DNA of 23,222 nt from Gamarada debralockiae (lineage: Eukaryota; Ascomycota; Leotiomycetes; Helotiales; Hyphodiscaceae). The stretch lies in assembly GCA_002803225.1 (NCBI GenBank), contig NXFV01000086.1, forward strand, positions 1 through 23,222, read 5' to 3'. Positions 1 through 10,263 of this stretch are shown here, piece after piece. The stretch's first letter is position 1. Each line of letters starts with the position of its first letter. The position numbers and the translations under genes were made by a program. Under the pieces are notes generated by a model, which saw only the letters and a list, made by a program, of their open reading frames with translations, made no database searches and had not been told where the DNA came from.

Positions 1-475
1 TCCATTTTAGGCGTTGGGGTTAGCCGGGAGTTGGGGAGATACCTGAAGGCAAGAGTGCAGGGTCATTGGTTTGCCTTTGTTGCCCCCAATTTGAGTCAGC
101 GACTGAGCAAGAGTTGGGGACGAGCGGAAGAGAAGGAGAATGGTTTATTGCAGATGGATTGCCCACAAGTCAATCATTTTTCGCTGCTCTTGGTAATCGA
201 TTACGTTCCGCATGGAGTGGGGGCCTTTGGAAGGGATTCAACTTTGGCGGGGGTTCTCTTGCCCAACTTAACTCCAACATAAGAATTGAGATGCATCTAC
301 GAAGTAATTCGCGCCTTGATATATCAATATTCCAAACCTCTAATCACGTGGTGGGCTTGCTCATGACCACTTTCAACCTCGCTAAGCCCGCTTTGTGGCT
401 GCCTTTTTTTTGGACGACGTCCAATTCCCAGTTTCACGACGTTTCGACATCAGAGAACACTCCAGCCTAACACCT
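1..475. other. Left-edge region without an assignable gene
   Basis: A plus-strand frame is open from a TAG at 21-23 to 470 and could be the 3' exon of a gene entering from the left, because the AG of that TAG could serve as an acceptor. I recognise no domain in it and its composition is not convincing. The last 130 bases act as the upstream region of the 2EXR gene and contain a CACGTG at 345-350 that recurs upstream of the broken second copy. Confidence 0.3.
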
Positions 476-1204
476 ATGGATTCTTCAAAGTCTTCCCCGC
501 TTCAAAGCTTCACCTACTTCCATAACCTTCCCGTCGAACTACGCCTCAAAATCTGGAGATATTGCCAGCCCGGTCCTCGACTCGTGATCTTTGGGAAGTT
601 TGCCAGATACTCCAAGCATGACAGCCAAGAATCGCCTGCTCCTCCTCCGCCAACGACTCTCTTCATCAATCAAGAGTCGCGCTCCGAAACTTTAAAGGCA
701 TACTGCCTAATTCATCCGCAGTTCCACAGCTTCATCGCCTTCAATGCTCATCGAGATACCCTCCTACTTTGGCACAAGGTCTGGCCCACGGTTCAGTATG
801 GATTCTTTATTCTCGAGCCCTATGCCGGAGCTGAGTTTGAAATCCGCTCACTGGCGATATATTTCGCGAGTATCGAAGCGGAGTTTAAGGATCTGTTGAA
901 CAGAATGTTGACGTACCCTATCCTAGAAGAGCTGGTGCTGTGGCAGGAGAGGAACTGGGAGGACAGTATTCCGATGTCAGCCATTGACGCCACCACGGGA
1001 TTCGATGCATGGTTCAAATTGCGGACCGAGGCAAATCGATTGAGAGATTTCATTCAGTATATTGGCGATAATGCCTCCCTGTTTTCTTTGGGACAACCAC
1101 CAGTGCTGAAATTCATGAGGGTGAAGGAGGATGTATTGGGAAAGGTGGATGATCGCTTCAGCGAATTCTGTTATCCGGTGCACAAAATTAAGCCGAAAGC
1201 TTGA
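476..1204 (+). CDS. 2EXR domain-containing protein (F-box-like fungal family)
   Basis: Single-exon gene of 242 residues. I chose the ATG at 476 because the frame upstream has only a GTG and the 2EXR core follows closely. Near the N-terminus it reads FTYFHNLPVELRLKIWRYC, the hallmark of the fungal 2EXR family (hydrophobic-x-x-LPxELRxxIW), followed by PRLVIFG and a strand-like block around TTLFINQESRSETLK. The C-terminal half is less conserved and contains ILEELVLW, which is kept in the broken neighbour. 2EXR proteins are widespread and expanded in filamentous ascomycetes; their biochemical role is largely unknown, and an F-box-like adaptor role is a guess from the N-terminal motif. The frame is intact and looks functional. 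Confidence 0.8.
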   Translation: MDSSKSSPLQSFTYFHNLPVELRLKIWRYCQPGPRLVIFGKFARYSKHDSQESPAPPPPTTLFINQESRSETLKAYCLIHPQFHSFIAFNAHRDTLLLWHKVWPTVQYGFFILEPYAGAEFEIRSLAIYFASIEAEFKDLLNRMLTYPILEELVLWQERNWEDSIPMSAIDATTGFDAWFKLRTEANRLRDFIQYIGDNASLFSLGQPPVLKFMRVKEDVLGKVDDRFSEFCYPVHKIKPKA

Positions 1205-1684
1205 CCTTCTATCTGTGGGATATCTGTACGACTACTCTCAAATATTTCCCTCGTATCATCAATAACTACCTAGTCGATGAGGCTGCCCGGACACATATTC
1301 TGCATCAACAAGCCCAACGCCGATTCGTCATCTGCGGTCGTCATCATTCATGAGGCACACTTCTTCAATCCCAAGAAATATCTACTGATCTTCGGACGAC
1401 AATCATTCCCTGCTCAATACGGACATATCGCTTCCAGTAATCATCAAAGCTATACATAGACATAGACTAGTCATCCACGCGCCTTCATCACGTGGCGGGC
1501 TTCGGCCTTGACCCGGTCCAAACAAGCCCGGCTACCTCTTTCTTGTCTCCCCCAAGTCATCGACATCAACCTTGAATTTATTTCACAGCAGCAACTGGGT
1601 ACGAACATATCCGTATCGAGAATTCTGCAGATATTTATCAAAATTGGATGACTGGGTCTTGTGGTCTTGAAGACCGTTCAGATC
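1205..1684. other. Spacer between the 2EXR gene and its broken copy
   Basis: No convincing coding sequence is seen. The right part (about 1480-1684) resembles the upstream region of the intact 2EXR gene: both contain TCACGTGGYGGGCTT (345-350 core on the left, 1489-1494 here) within 200 bases of the ATG. The duplication therefore carried the promoter along with the coding region. Confidence 0.5.
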
Positions 1685-2223
1685 ATGGTCTCACCGAAGT
1701 CCTCCCTGCAGACCTTCACCTCCTGTCCCAAACTACCTCTTGAACTGCGCCTCAAGATATGGCGATACTGCTAGCCTGGTCCCGGCTCGTGGTATTCGGC
1801 TATTACTCTGAATTTCGCGCAGGCTTATACAGATCCCCCTCCCCCACGGTTCTCTTCGTCAGTCGCGAAGCTAGAGAAGAAATCTTGAATTCCTACACGC
1901 TCGCTGCAGCTCTCGATCACAGTTTTGGGGTATGATATAGATCATCTGCTGAGAAGGATTTTAAGCATCCCCATCTTCAGGAGTTGGTGTTGTGGGAATT
2001 TGATAAGGGGGAGCGGGAATGCGTTATGTCAGTAACGGTTGTGAGCGAACGTACGAAAGTCGATGAGTGGCTTCGACATCCGTATTATCGCAGCAAGTTG
2101 AGCGGTTTCATTGGGGCTCTTAAGGAGCATGCCGACTGTTTCCCTGAAGACTGAATCCCTGTCTTGAAGTTAATGAAGATGATGGAGAACCTGTTGGCAA
2201 ATGCCGATGATCCCTCCAGTTAG
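1685..2223 (+). pseudogene. Broken tandem copy of the 2EXR gene
   Basis: The ATG at 1685 opens a reading very close to the neighbour's start, including LPLELRLKIWRYC, but TAG at 1772-1774 replaces the Gln codon of the intact copy. About 10 bases later one base is missing, so the homologous reading (VVFGYYSEF, then TVLFVSREAREEIL) continues in another frame. A block equivalent to about 45 codons of the intact gene is absent near 1925-1940, with TGA at 1933. The homologous tail HLQELVLW and, after TGA at 2152, IPVLKLMKMMENLL ends at TAG 2221-2223. Three in-frame stops, one frameshift and one internal deletion make this a pseudogene. The first lesion is a C-to-T change. It lies head-to-tail behind its intact source. 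Confidence 0.85.
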
Positions 2224-2617
2224 TTCTGTTGTGTTGGTTATTTGGTTACTCAAACTGTTTAAGAAGTCCCGTGTGCCGAATTAGGGTCATTTTCACTGCG
2301 CTCAACTCGTACCGAACACATCAATCATCCCATCAAGGGTCAGATTTATCTTGTCTAGTGGATGCAACCCCAGCCCATCGCTCCTGTTCTGGCTACCAAT
2401 ATCCCATGTTCGCCTCGTCATTACCATTCATCAGCAACCGCCAAGCACCTTTTATTCGACATCCTCATATCAACCTCCTTTGACTGAACCTTGAACGTCA
2501 GGACCTCTTCACTCAAGTATTGCTTCCACCGCTTTGCCTTCACTCCTTCAAAGCCAAACCCCTATCTAATTTTCTCGCCCCCGCGTTCTGTTTCAGTTTG
2601 GAATTGCTCTTGAGGCG
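2224..2617. other. Spacer before the membrane-protein pseudogene
   Basis: Pyrimidine-rich plus strand typical of a fungal upstream region or 5' leader. An open frame at 2229-2483 shows no recognisable domain or codon pattern. I see no RNA gene, repeat or clear promoter element. Confidence 0.4.
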
Positions 2618-3960
2618 ATGCTTACTCAGATGCTGTGGCGGTCTCTTCGTCACAAAGCATTGCCTGTTGAAACTATCGACCGCATGTTCTCTGTGGCAGC
2701 CGAGCCATTCGATCTGCTCCATTTTTACGCTCTCCTCAAGAATCCCTTGCTCTGGCTCACGGCTGCTCTTCTTCCACTGGTACCCTGGTCTGTGACGGTT
2801 AGGTTCATCCCCAGTGAGCTGGACCAAGGAGATGCAGGTGCCCACCTTTAGTCTCGACTATCGAGGTGCCAATGATTCGTTCGTGAACCTGAAAAATAGT
2901 GCGATGTTTAACACAGGAGCGGATGGGCTATACACGTAAGTGCACCAGTGCTGTCGCTCCAAGTTTACTGCTAATCACCAAATGTAACCAGAAATCCCAA
3001 GCCGTCCATTGAACGCCTGGCCAAATCTACTTTATCAATGGAGGTTATCTCATTTTCCGACTCCCCATGTGGCGAAAATTGCACCTACGACCTTCAAATG
3101 GCAGGCCCAGAATTTGACTGCCAAGACTATCTTTACTCTAACCTGCCGGAATTGACGAGCGAGGTATGTAGCAACTCTAGCGTTGGTACTCGTAGGACCT
3201 TTAGCCTTGAAGCAGCCAATTACAGCGCGGCTCAGAGCTCCTCACCACCAGATGGTAAGTATGCTTTGGAGCTAGAATGGAACTTTAATCAATACGGGAA
3301 CTGGAGCTTAAGCCTTGCCTGCGATGTATGGGCCTCAGCATATACACTTCACGTGTCCTACGAACAAAGTGCAGAGCGTAAACGTTGATTCGGTCAGGCA
3401 GCATCTGTTGAATGGGACGTATCTGAATAATGGTGACCTTCTCTTTACGAGCAATCCCCCCTACGCAGAGTATCCGGATGATTTGGTCCTCTCATATGTC
3501 GGCGTGAATGTCTTGACAACCTTCCAGGAATCTCAAGTGCATGCCATATTCGACTTGCTCTCGATACCATGGGCGGAGATGTTTCATATTATGGTAAATC
3601 TGCACTCCTACCTCTCTCTTGTACCTTTCCAACCCATTTACAGGCTGTGAACCCCAATTCGCGACGAATAAAGAAATCCTGAATCGCCATTGGCCTCTTA
3701 CCCTATTTTCCAAACGACTCTGCCGTGCCCACTGTGAACTTCAACATTTCGGCAGACGTGATGCAAGACTATATGTTAATGCTCCCTTGGTTCTTCAATG
3801 TGCTTCTTGGAGAGAGTCCTGATACTCCTTTCGATAACCTCAAGAAACAACCGAAATCTACGCCTCGAGTCCCAGAGCATTTTGCCAACTATCTCCTAAG
3901 CGACAGGAAGTGGTTTAGGGTTCGTTTCATTGATCGCATCCGAATATGCTTGGAATATGC
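2618..3960 (+). pseudogene. Disrupted fungal membrane/secretory protein (SPCGxNCxY family)
   Basis: The pieces match a large fungal family of uncharacterised membrane proteins that I recall by its pattern: an N-terminal MLWRSLRHKALPVETID block, a hydrophobic span (WLTAALLPLVPW), a VPTF strand, the SPCGENCTYDLQMAGPEF motif and N-glycosylation-rich extracellular sequence. Reading continuity breaks near 2828 (one extra base before MQVPTF) and near 3368 (one extra base before VQSVNVDSV). TGA at 3680 follows a second intron. Two good introns remain: 2936-2991 (branch CTAAT at about 2972) and 3594-3643. After 3644 the frame resumes as VPTVNFNISADVMQDY and the expected second membrane segment cannot be found. 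The right limit is approximate. Assembly errors could mimic single-base shifts, but three lesions plus a missing tail favour a pseudogene. Confidence 0.7.
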
Positions 3961-4129
3961 AGCCCCCCACCACCCGCAGTTTCGGGACAAGTTGGGCGGG
4001 TAAATGTATAATTGCAGGCATTCTTTGCTTTGTATGACCTGCCTTACATGGACTCGGCTAGTAACGAAGATATCGCTCCTGCTCCATCCCAGTCACTGAG
4101 GCAGGGGGCATTATCGACTTTCGAGTCCT

Positions 4130-4459
4130 CCGCAGAGCGTCCTAGTAGATGGACACCGACGGAGCGGTAGCGCAGGGCCCTATAATGGTATATGTAACAT
4201 CTGGAGTACTGGCATCTGGAAGTTCGCAGATTTGAAGAGGCTGCCCTCCATTGTAAGAGATACTTGGGCTGATTGGCGGGAAAGATCTCTGGGCTCCTCT
4301 GAATGCATGATCATCTTGTATCCTGATGCTGTGGTTGCCTGCTCACTTCGACCAGAGGAAGATTTTCACGACGCGCAACCCGAGGGAACGGGTTGGCGTA
4401 TGATTGGTGAGAGTACGATGAGGGGTGCGGTGCTTGAAGCGATAGTAGTCGGGCGCTAA
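4130..4459 (+). other. Orphan open frame ending inside a hairpin
   Basis: A frame open from about 4157 to TAA at 4457-4459 reads with coding-like composition (for example YNGICNIWSTGIWKF, then MIILYPDAVVACSL). It lacks an ATG near its left end and matches no family I know. It could be the last exon of the preceding pseudogene, a fragment of another gene, or a chance frame. Its final residues and stop codon lie in the left arm of the inverted repeat at 4446-4519, so the C-terminus would come from the repeat and not from ancestral coding sequence. Confidence 0.3.
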
Positions 4460-4519
4460 ACCACTCCTTTAAGACCTCGGCTTAAATGGTCTTAAAGGGA
4501 GTGGTTTAGCGCCCGACTA
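4446..4519. repeat. Near-perfect inverted repeat (hairpin)
   Basis: The left arm 4446-4476 and right arm 4488-4519 are reverse complements over 31 of 32 positions, with a single extra C in the right arm and an 11-base loop (4477-4487). The arm begins with TAGTCGGGCGCTAAACCACT. Such an extended stem is far beyond chance in 23 kb. It resembles a foldback or MITE-type element remnant in which only two terminal repeats remain. A regulatory cruciform upstream of the next gene, whose ATG is about 220 bases away, is an alternative. Confidence 0.85.
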
Positions 4520-4737
4520 TTACAACCGCGCATGTCTGATACCGTCCGTGCAGGTTAGAAAATTCAGTGGCTGTGAGCAATCCGCGGGATTTATAAGATA
4601 GCCAGTCCCGTTAACCCCTCTTCTTCGTCGCATATCGATCTACCCCCACCTACTTCTTAAAATGTAACGGTAGACTTTCCCAATTTCCAAGAACAGCTAC
4701 GACTCCAGCACTTGGGGTTGCTCCCTACCTTGCCGCG

Positions 4738-7373
4738 ATGCCTCCACGCGAATCTTTGGATGCGCATGATATATATTTTAAGAACGAAGAGACGATTGAA
4801 AGTTTGCTAACTTGTCCAGCGGAGCTTCAAGAATTATTCAAGCTGGTAGTCAACGTGCGGGATCTGAAGTTCGACTATTTTGGTGGCTATGAAACGACTA
4901 ATTCGGACTCGTCGCTCCTTGAATTCAATCCTAGACAGCAGTACGAAAAGGAACTGAAAAACGAGGCCATTTTACTGTCAGGGGACTGTAATGACAGACG
5001 ACGGCCAGACGATATTGAGAATAAATGGGTCCAAACACTTGAGCCGATTGTCTTTTATCGTTTTGACAGGGAGCAGGAAGAGAGGTACAAAAGGGATCGG
5101 CATCAACACTGGCGAGTTACCCTGCTGGAACTTGGGAATATTTGAACAACACTAACATTTCTGACCCAGTTTTATATGTAGAAAACACTATCCAATCAAG
5201 AGTCGGCCCTTGATCAGTAGAACGAGCGAAAGAAGTATTGCTTTGAGAGTGGAGAAGTGGTCGGAAGATAAGGAGAAGGATCAATGGTGAGTTCTAGAGA
5301 TGATAACCCACTCTCTCAACGCAAGAGTTGTTGCTGATATTGCCTGTTAAGCCAAGAGCACTTCAATTTGCCAAACTTCGATACGGTTCAGCAGCTCGGG
5401 TACCCAGAGTTTGAGAACGAACAGAAGAAGATTCCAGATCTCACTATTGGCCTTCTCACTTACGACCCAAACGAGTGGTCAGATTTAGCAAACGTCAGGC
5501 TATTGCATGATGATCGCGTCCGGCTGTTCGACCAAAAACTAATGAGGAAATTAGAAGATAAGGGCTATCTAGAAACTCCGTTCATTCGGCCTGGATCATC
5601 CGCTAAACGTGTTGGTGATATGTGTCTTGCCTTCCCCTTTGGATTCTGGGAAGCCAAACGTGAAGGCGGAGGGTACGACCATCAGTCCGCTCAGAAACAG
5701 AATGCCGTGAAGGTGAAGATGATCCTTAAGTGGCAAGATTCTGTAGCAGAGAGCGCAGATATTCCGTGGGTGTCACTGGTATGGTATTTTGTCAGCGTTG
5801 GATCAAAATGGGAAGTCCATGGATGCCATTTTCAGCCGAGTATGTCCGCAACAGATGGTCGTATTTGCGTTAGTGTACCTCCTTTCCAAATGTGGTATTT
5901 ATACTCAAGGTATTTTAGGTACTGAGAAAACTTTGGTCTGGCGATTCTGCTAATATCGACAAAGCCCTTCAGCTTTTATATCTTGTTGATATCATTGCAT
6001 TGTGGGGCGAGCATAAGTACAAGCCATTTGCTGGGGCATGTATACACCGTTTGCAAGCGAAACTCGAGAAAAAAGCATCTCCACCACTGGAAGAGACTCT
6101 TTTAGCACGCCAAATGGAGATTAATAACGACAAATTCTCGTGGCTATTCCCCGAACAGGGAACTGCCCAGGGGTCAGCTGCTTCGCATTTGGCCAATCCA
6201 CACAGATCAAGGAAATCACGCTCACAAAGCCAATCTCGTTCCCAAGGTCCGCAATCACCACAATTGCTCCAAGAAATAAGGCACTTGTCCTTGACCTCCC
6301 AAGAAAGGGATTATATTATCCCGGAGCGGGATTGCTTTATTTGGCTTCTCGACCGAGATATTGAAGGGGAAGATCTGTTGATTGTCCGCATTGATGAGGA
6401 AGGGTCTGTTTTACCACCTTTGCTCATATTCGATTCAGCAAATTGGGAAGAGGATGATTTCCAGCTTGTCATCAAGGAAGAGCAAGCAAGGCTTCCGGAC
6501 GACACCTTGGCCGACTTTAGAGTCTCCGAGGATGGGCGCTCATACATGAAAAGATGCATAACGCGTAGTCCAGGGTACTTTCGCGAGCCTCAACCCCAAT
6601 TCTGCGCCATTATTCCGTTGGACTCTAGGACTTACAAGCATCAGCTTGATGCGGATGATTCTGCGCCTCTGGTTTTTGAACCCCTTGAACAACTACTCCG
6701 TCTCCCTGAACTTATCGACGCCGCGGATGAGGCAAACGACAAATGGTGTCAATGTCAAGCAATCTACAACGAACACAGTCCGAGCATGATACTATGTGAC
6801 AACGTCAGATGCCCAATGGGTTGGTATCACAAGAAGTGTGTGGGCTTAGTTGAGGATTTCGCCGCCAAGCGCTGGCTCTGTAAACGATGTCGCAACAAAC
6901 GGCATGGGGTCAAAATCATGAATGTAGAGAACGAAGACATTGACGAAGGGATACGCGAAACCAGCGACTATCGCATTCAGCGGATCAAGGCTCTTGCAGG
7001 CATTTGGAAAGATCATCAATGGCCAGGACCAGAGAAAGTCCGACGGCTAATCGACAGGACATCTTGCCGAATAAACATCAACGAAAAGAGGACATACAGT
7101 ACTGTGAGGGAGATGGATTCCAAAGAAAGCCACGAGTCAAGATGCTGGGCCATTCAGAGGGGTAGCCCCAAAGTGATGAGAGCTATTAGACCCGCTGGAG
7201 GGAGCTCTTCCCTGGGGAACAGGCGCGCTCGAAACCTCGAGCACAGAAAGTCAGATTACGATATTCCAAGTGTTGCAGCTAGTAGCAGCTTGGTCCCCAA
7301 ACAGTCTTCTGGCCTACTCGCCGTTCCACAAGAGAGGCACCGCAGGAGGAGCAACGTCGGGTTTGGGTCATAG
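4738..7373 (+). CDS. PD-(D/E)XK nuclease-like and ING-type PHD finger protein
   Basis: Proposed exons are 4738-5084, 5170-5286, 5352-5868 and 5919-7373, giving 811 residues in unbroken phase. Intron 1 has an ACTAAC branch site, intron 2 a GTGAGT donor and intron 3 GTTAGT...TTTAG. The middle region carries PDLTIGL (D184) and then FGFWEAKRE (E255-x-K257), the arrangement of PD-(D/E)XK nuclease-like domains common in fungal unknown proteins. The helix LQLLYLVDIIALWG follows, as in relatives I remember. After an Arg/Ser/Gln-rich linker comes a PHD finger with C604-x-C606, C620-x4-C625, H631-x2-C634 and C648-x2-C651. Its ILCDNVRCPMGWYHKKCVGL core is that of ING/Set3-type readers of methylated H3K4. 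The C-terminus is basic and disordered. A nuclear chromatin role is likely; catalysis is unproven. The intron 1 donor is the weakest boundary. Confidence 0.7.
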
Positions 7374-8590
7374 TTGGTCAGAGAGCAATTCCCTCAACTC
7401 CATCATAACCAACTCCCCACTTTGGATACATCGCTGGACAGAATGGGCCCAGTAAAAGCTTCCTTGGTTGTATCGTTGGGGGGCTAGTGGGTGCAGTTTG
7501 TTTCTCAGCATTCTCAGACGCCTGCCTAGTCGGTGATTCGTGGTCTCGGTGGCTCCTGGCAGACCACTTGGTGATCGAGGTACTTGTAGAGTACAGTAGG
7601 CGAAGGATTGAAGAATCAATGAAGTATTTACTTTTCCGATAAGAAACCTCTTCAATTGCGAATGAGAATGATAGAGATGGAGTTTTTCCGTATAAAATTA
7701 CGTCAAAGGTTGAAAACCACTGTGATGTCCTTCTAGGTTGGCTGAATAGTTGCCACAATCTCACGACTCTCGTTTTCTCGAATTCTTCACCAAAGTCACA
7801 TTAATCGGTGACGAGGAATGTGGGATAGCTTTGAAGTCTTCCTGCCACTCGTCATCATTTTGCGCACCCGAAGTTTCGTCTTTTAATGCACCGTGCCCTC
7901 TTTTGATCAGTTGCGGAATACCTTTAGTACATACAGATGGTAAAATTCGTGAAACGAAAATATTATGACCAGAAGAGTTCAGATATGTAGCAGTCCCTGT
8001 GCTCAGGCACCTGCACGTGCTGACTTTCCTCAGTCAAAGCCCTCCCCACTCATGTATTAACCGGGCGCCCCTTAAATCCGGATGGCTTGGTGGGGAAGTC
8101 TGGTGCAGTAGAACGTCACGATTTCGTCTGACCGCGGCGGCCGCAACTTCTCAGCCGCACCACCAAAGAAGGTCTTCAGAAAGGGAGAACCCTGCGGACT
8201 CTAGCTTCAGCCTGCGGGTCCTGCTGGAGATCCTATCACAAAGAACAAGGAAGGTCCAGAGCAATGTGTGTCCCTTAAATACGAGAAGACCGCGCTAGTC
8301 CCGGTTTAGTGAAAAGCCCCGCAATTCCGCCACAGCAAATGCATCCGCAGGGGCTATCTACGACTCCCCACCGTAGCGCATACGCGAATCCTTTCTTGAA
8401 CACAATAAGGCAGAGGCAGAGGAGGAGGCGAGAGGCAGGGCAGGAGCTGGAGCTAGAAGACGACAGAGGGCCGAGCTGCGCTCGCATAGTCGCAATCCAG
8501 GCAAGCCGCACCATTAACGTACAATTTCTACGTTCTTCCTTTCAGATCATACACCAAATCCACTACCTGGCACATCGTTCGTCTATCACA
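7374..8590. other. Long spacer without a supported gene
   Basis: About 1.2 kb in which no frame on either strand shows a recognisable domain. Minus-strand frames at 7368-7764 overlap each other and have biased composition. An E-box palindrome GCACGTGC lies at 8013-8020. The last 60 bases before the next ATG contain a pyrimidine-rich CTTCCTTTCAG ending near 8544, which may be the acceptor of an intron in the 5' untranslated region of the F-box gene. Confidence 0.4.
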
Positions 8591-9673
8591 ATGGATTACC
8601 TTCGAATACTACTTTGCCGCTTTCGAGAGCGGCAGAGACCCGTTGCATTGTTATCGTCTACGCTCAACAAAGTTCCGGTGGATATCCTAGTATATATCAT
8701 GGACTACCTTCCTTCAGAGTCAGCTGTGGCCTTCTCCCTTTCCTGCATGCACCTCAAATGTTTGCTTGGAACTCAGCATTTTTTAAGAGTAACCTCCTCG
8801 ACTGAAGACACACTTGCACTGCTGAACCTCCTGGCTCTCGATCTACCAAATCATGTCGTCTGCTCTACTTGCAAAAGACTGCACAATATGGAAAACTTGC
8901 GCAGATACAACAGCGCGACCTATAGCGCTGGCAGTACGACTTATCAGTACGCCTCTTTACGCTTCCCAGCCTGTGTGTCTCAGGACCGGAAAAACAACAC
9001 TTACGCGATTACCAACCTATTTGGTGCAACCGCTTTTAAGATGGCCATAAAAAGATATCACCAACAACCCAAGTGTACAAAACTATTGAAGATTATGTCA
9101 AGCGAGGCAGCAAAGACAATTGAAAGGGGAGACTATGTGCGGCAATTTAGAGAAGAATGTCGTGTCGTTCAAGGATGTCTGATGCATCGGCTACAAAGCG
9201 TACACATTTCACGCAAGTGTTTAACTACCACGCCTTTCAGACGCGATCCGCCCTCTGAGATGATATGCCCACATATCAAGTTTAGAACGAGCGAGCACAA
9301 CATCGGGTCTGGGGTGAGGAGATGTCAAGAATGCCGCACAGAATACCGTATTGACTTCAAGTACTATGACGGCCATGGATTGGCGATATTCTTTACGAGA
9401 TGGAAGGATTTGGGGGCCGGGCCGGAGAGTGAGGTATGGACGCAACATCTCCCGCCAAGACCAGCAGCATCGCTTAGGGCGTTTTTTGAGAGTCGAGTTT
9501 GGGCTCAGACCTCAGTGGGGCTTCAAACCCAAGTAGAGGTTCGGCCTCAAGATGGGGACTTATCTTCTGCTTTCGGGGACAGCGACGACTTCAAGTTCGA
9601 CTCGCTGCTGACACCGGGGAACAAAGCTGAGCTGTTCCGATTTCAAAAGCAATGCCGGGCAAAAGCAAACTAG
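8591..9673 (+). CDS. F-box domain protein with paired-Cys motifs
   Basis: Intronless gene of 360 residues. The frame is open further upstream to 8309, but I start at ATG 8591: the context TCACAATGG is good, the upstream part has leader-like low-complexity sequence, and relatives begin shortly before the F-box. Residues 24-62 (LNKVPVDILVYIMDYLPSES and following) form an F-box, the Skp1-binding motif of SCF ubiquitin ligases. Further on there are C91-x2-C94 (CSTCKRLH), C226 (MICPHIKF) and C245-x2-C248 (RRCQECRTEYRIDF), a pattern I recall in a large fungal F-box family and one that could bind a metal. No leucine-rich or WD repeats are visible, so the substrate-binding mode is unknown. The tail is acidic. 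A cytosolic or nuclear substrate adaptor is inferred. Confidence 0.75.
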   Translation: MDYLRILLCRFRERQRPVALLSSTLNKVPVDILVYIMDYLPSESAVAFSLSCMHLKCLLGTQHFLRVTSSTEDTLALLNLLALDLPNHVVCSTCKRLHNMENLRRYNSATYSAGSTTYQYASLRFPACVSQDRKNNTYAITNLFGATAFKMAIKRYHQQPKCTKLLKIMSSEAAKTIERGDYVRQFREECRVVQGCLMHRLQSVHISRKCLTTTPFRRDPPSEMICPHIKFRTSEHNIGSGVRRCQECRTEYRIDFKYYDGHGLAIFFTRWKDLGAGPESEVWTQHLPPRPAASLRAFFESRVWAQTSVGLQTQVEVRPQDGDLSSAFGDSDDFKFDSLLTPGNKAELFRFQKQCRAKAN

Positions 9674-10263
9674 TCTTTGTAAACCACCAAATCAAGAGAG
9701 CATGTATCACGTATTGCCAATAGGTTGAATGGAATGGCCGTTTGATTGAAGCTATTATCTAGAATGCCACCTTCGCGTATGTCACTCTGCACCTTCTACT
9801 CGACCCCGTGCCACGCATATAACAGCACAAGTGAGGGCCGTATTGTCCTTTTTCGCTACCTCCTCGACTTCATGTAATCGAAGATGGTCGACTCATGTGG
9901 CTGGTTGCCAACGGCAGGACGGAGCTCCTGTCGATACGCAGCGTCGGCGAGGATGATGACGAAGAGGGGAAGGTTGTACAGAGGACACGCTGGTATACAT
10001 GGGATTTGAAGTGTGCCACAGTCGGTGGCCATGGATCGGGAGGTACTAAACTTGTGTCAGCATATGCGTGTAGGAAGGGGTAGGGAGGCTTATCGATCAA
10101 AACTCAGCCGAATAGATAAAGAGCTTGTCTTGGCTTCACCCGAAGGCTACTAGTCACCAGCACTACGAAGAAGTGCAAGCTTATCGCTGGTGATAAGTAT
10201 ATTTGTATGAATAAGAACGGCATAAGAATGTGATAAGAATAGTGCCGTTGTCGATTGTCGATA
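9674..10263. other. Spacer with one doubtful short frame
   Basis: A 62-codon ATG frame at 9895-10083 has an acidic patch (GEDDDEEGKV) but no homologue I recognise and poor start context. The antisense frame is equally long and Ser/Pro-rich. I treat the stretch as mostly untranslated and intergenic sequence. No repeats or RNA genes are seen. Confidence 0.35.

Noticed and set aside
2540..2845. 101-codon minus-strand frame
   Set aside because: Antisense to the N-terminal part of the membrane-family pseudogene, whose plus-strand reading is family-like.
4000..4017. GT...AG segment of 18 bases in the pseudogene tail
   Set aside because: Far shorter than any other intron in the window (46-85 bases), so not a credible intron.
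7378..7764. 128-codon minus-strand frame
   Set aside because: No recognisable domain, overlapping another equally long frame, and biased composition.
8309..8590. N-terminal extension of the F-box protein
   Set aside because: Open frame, but without an ATG in good context, with low-complexity content and an acceptor-like tract just before the real start; more likely 5' leader.
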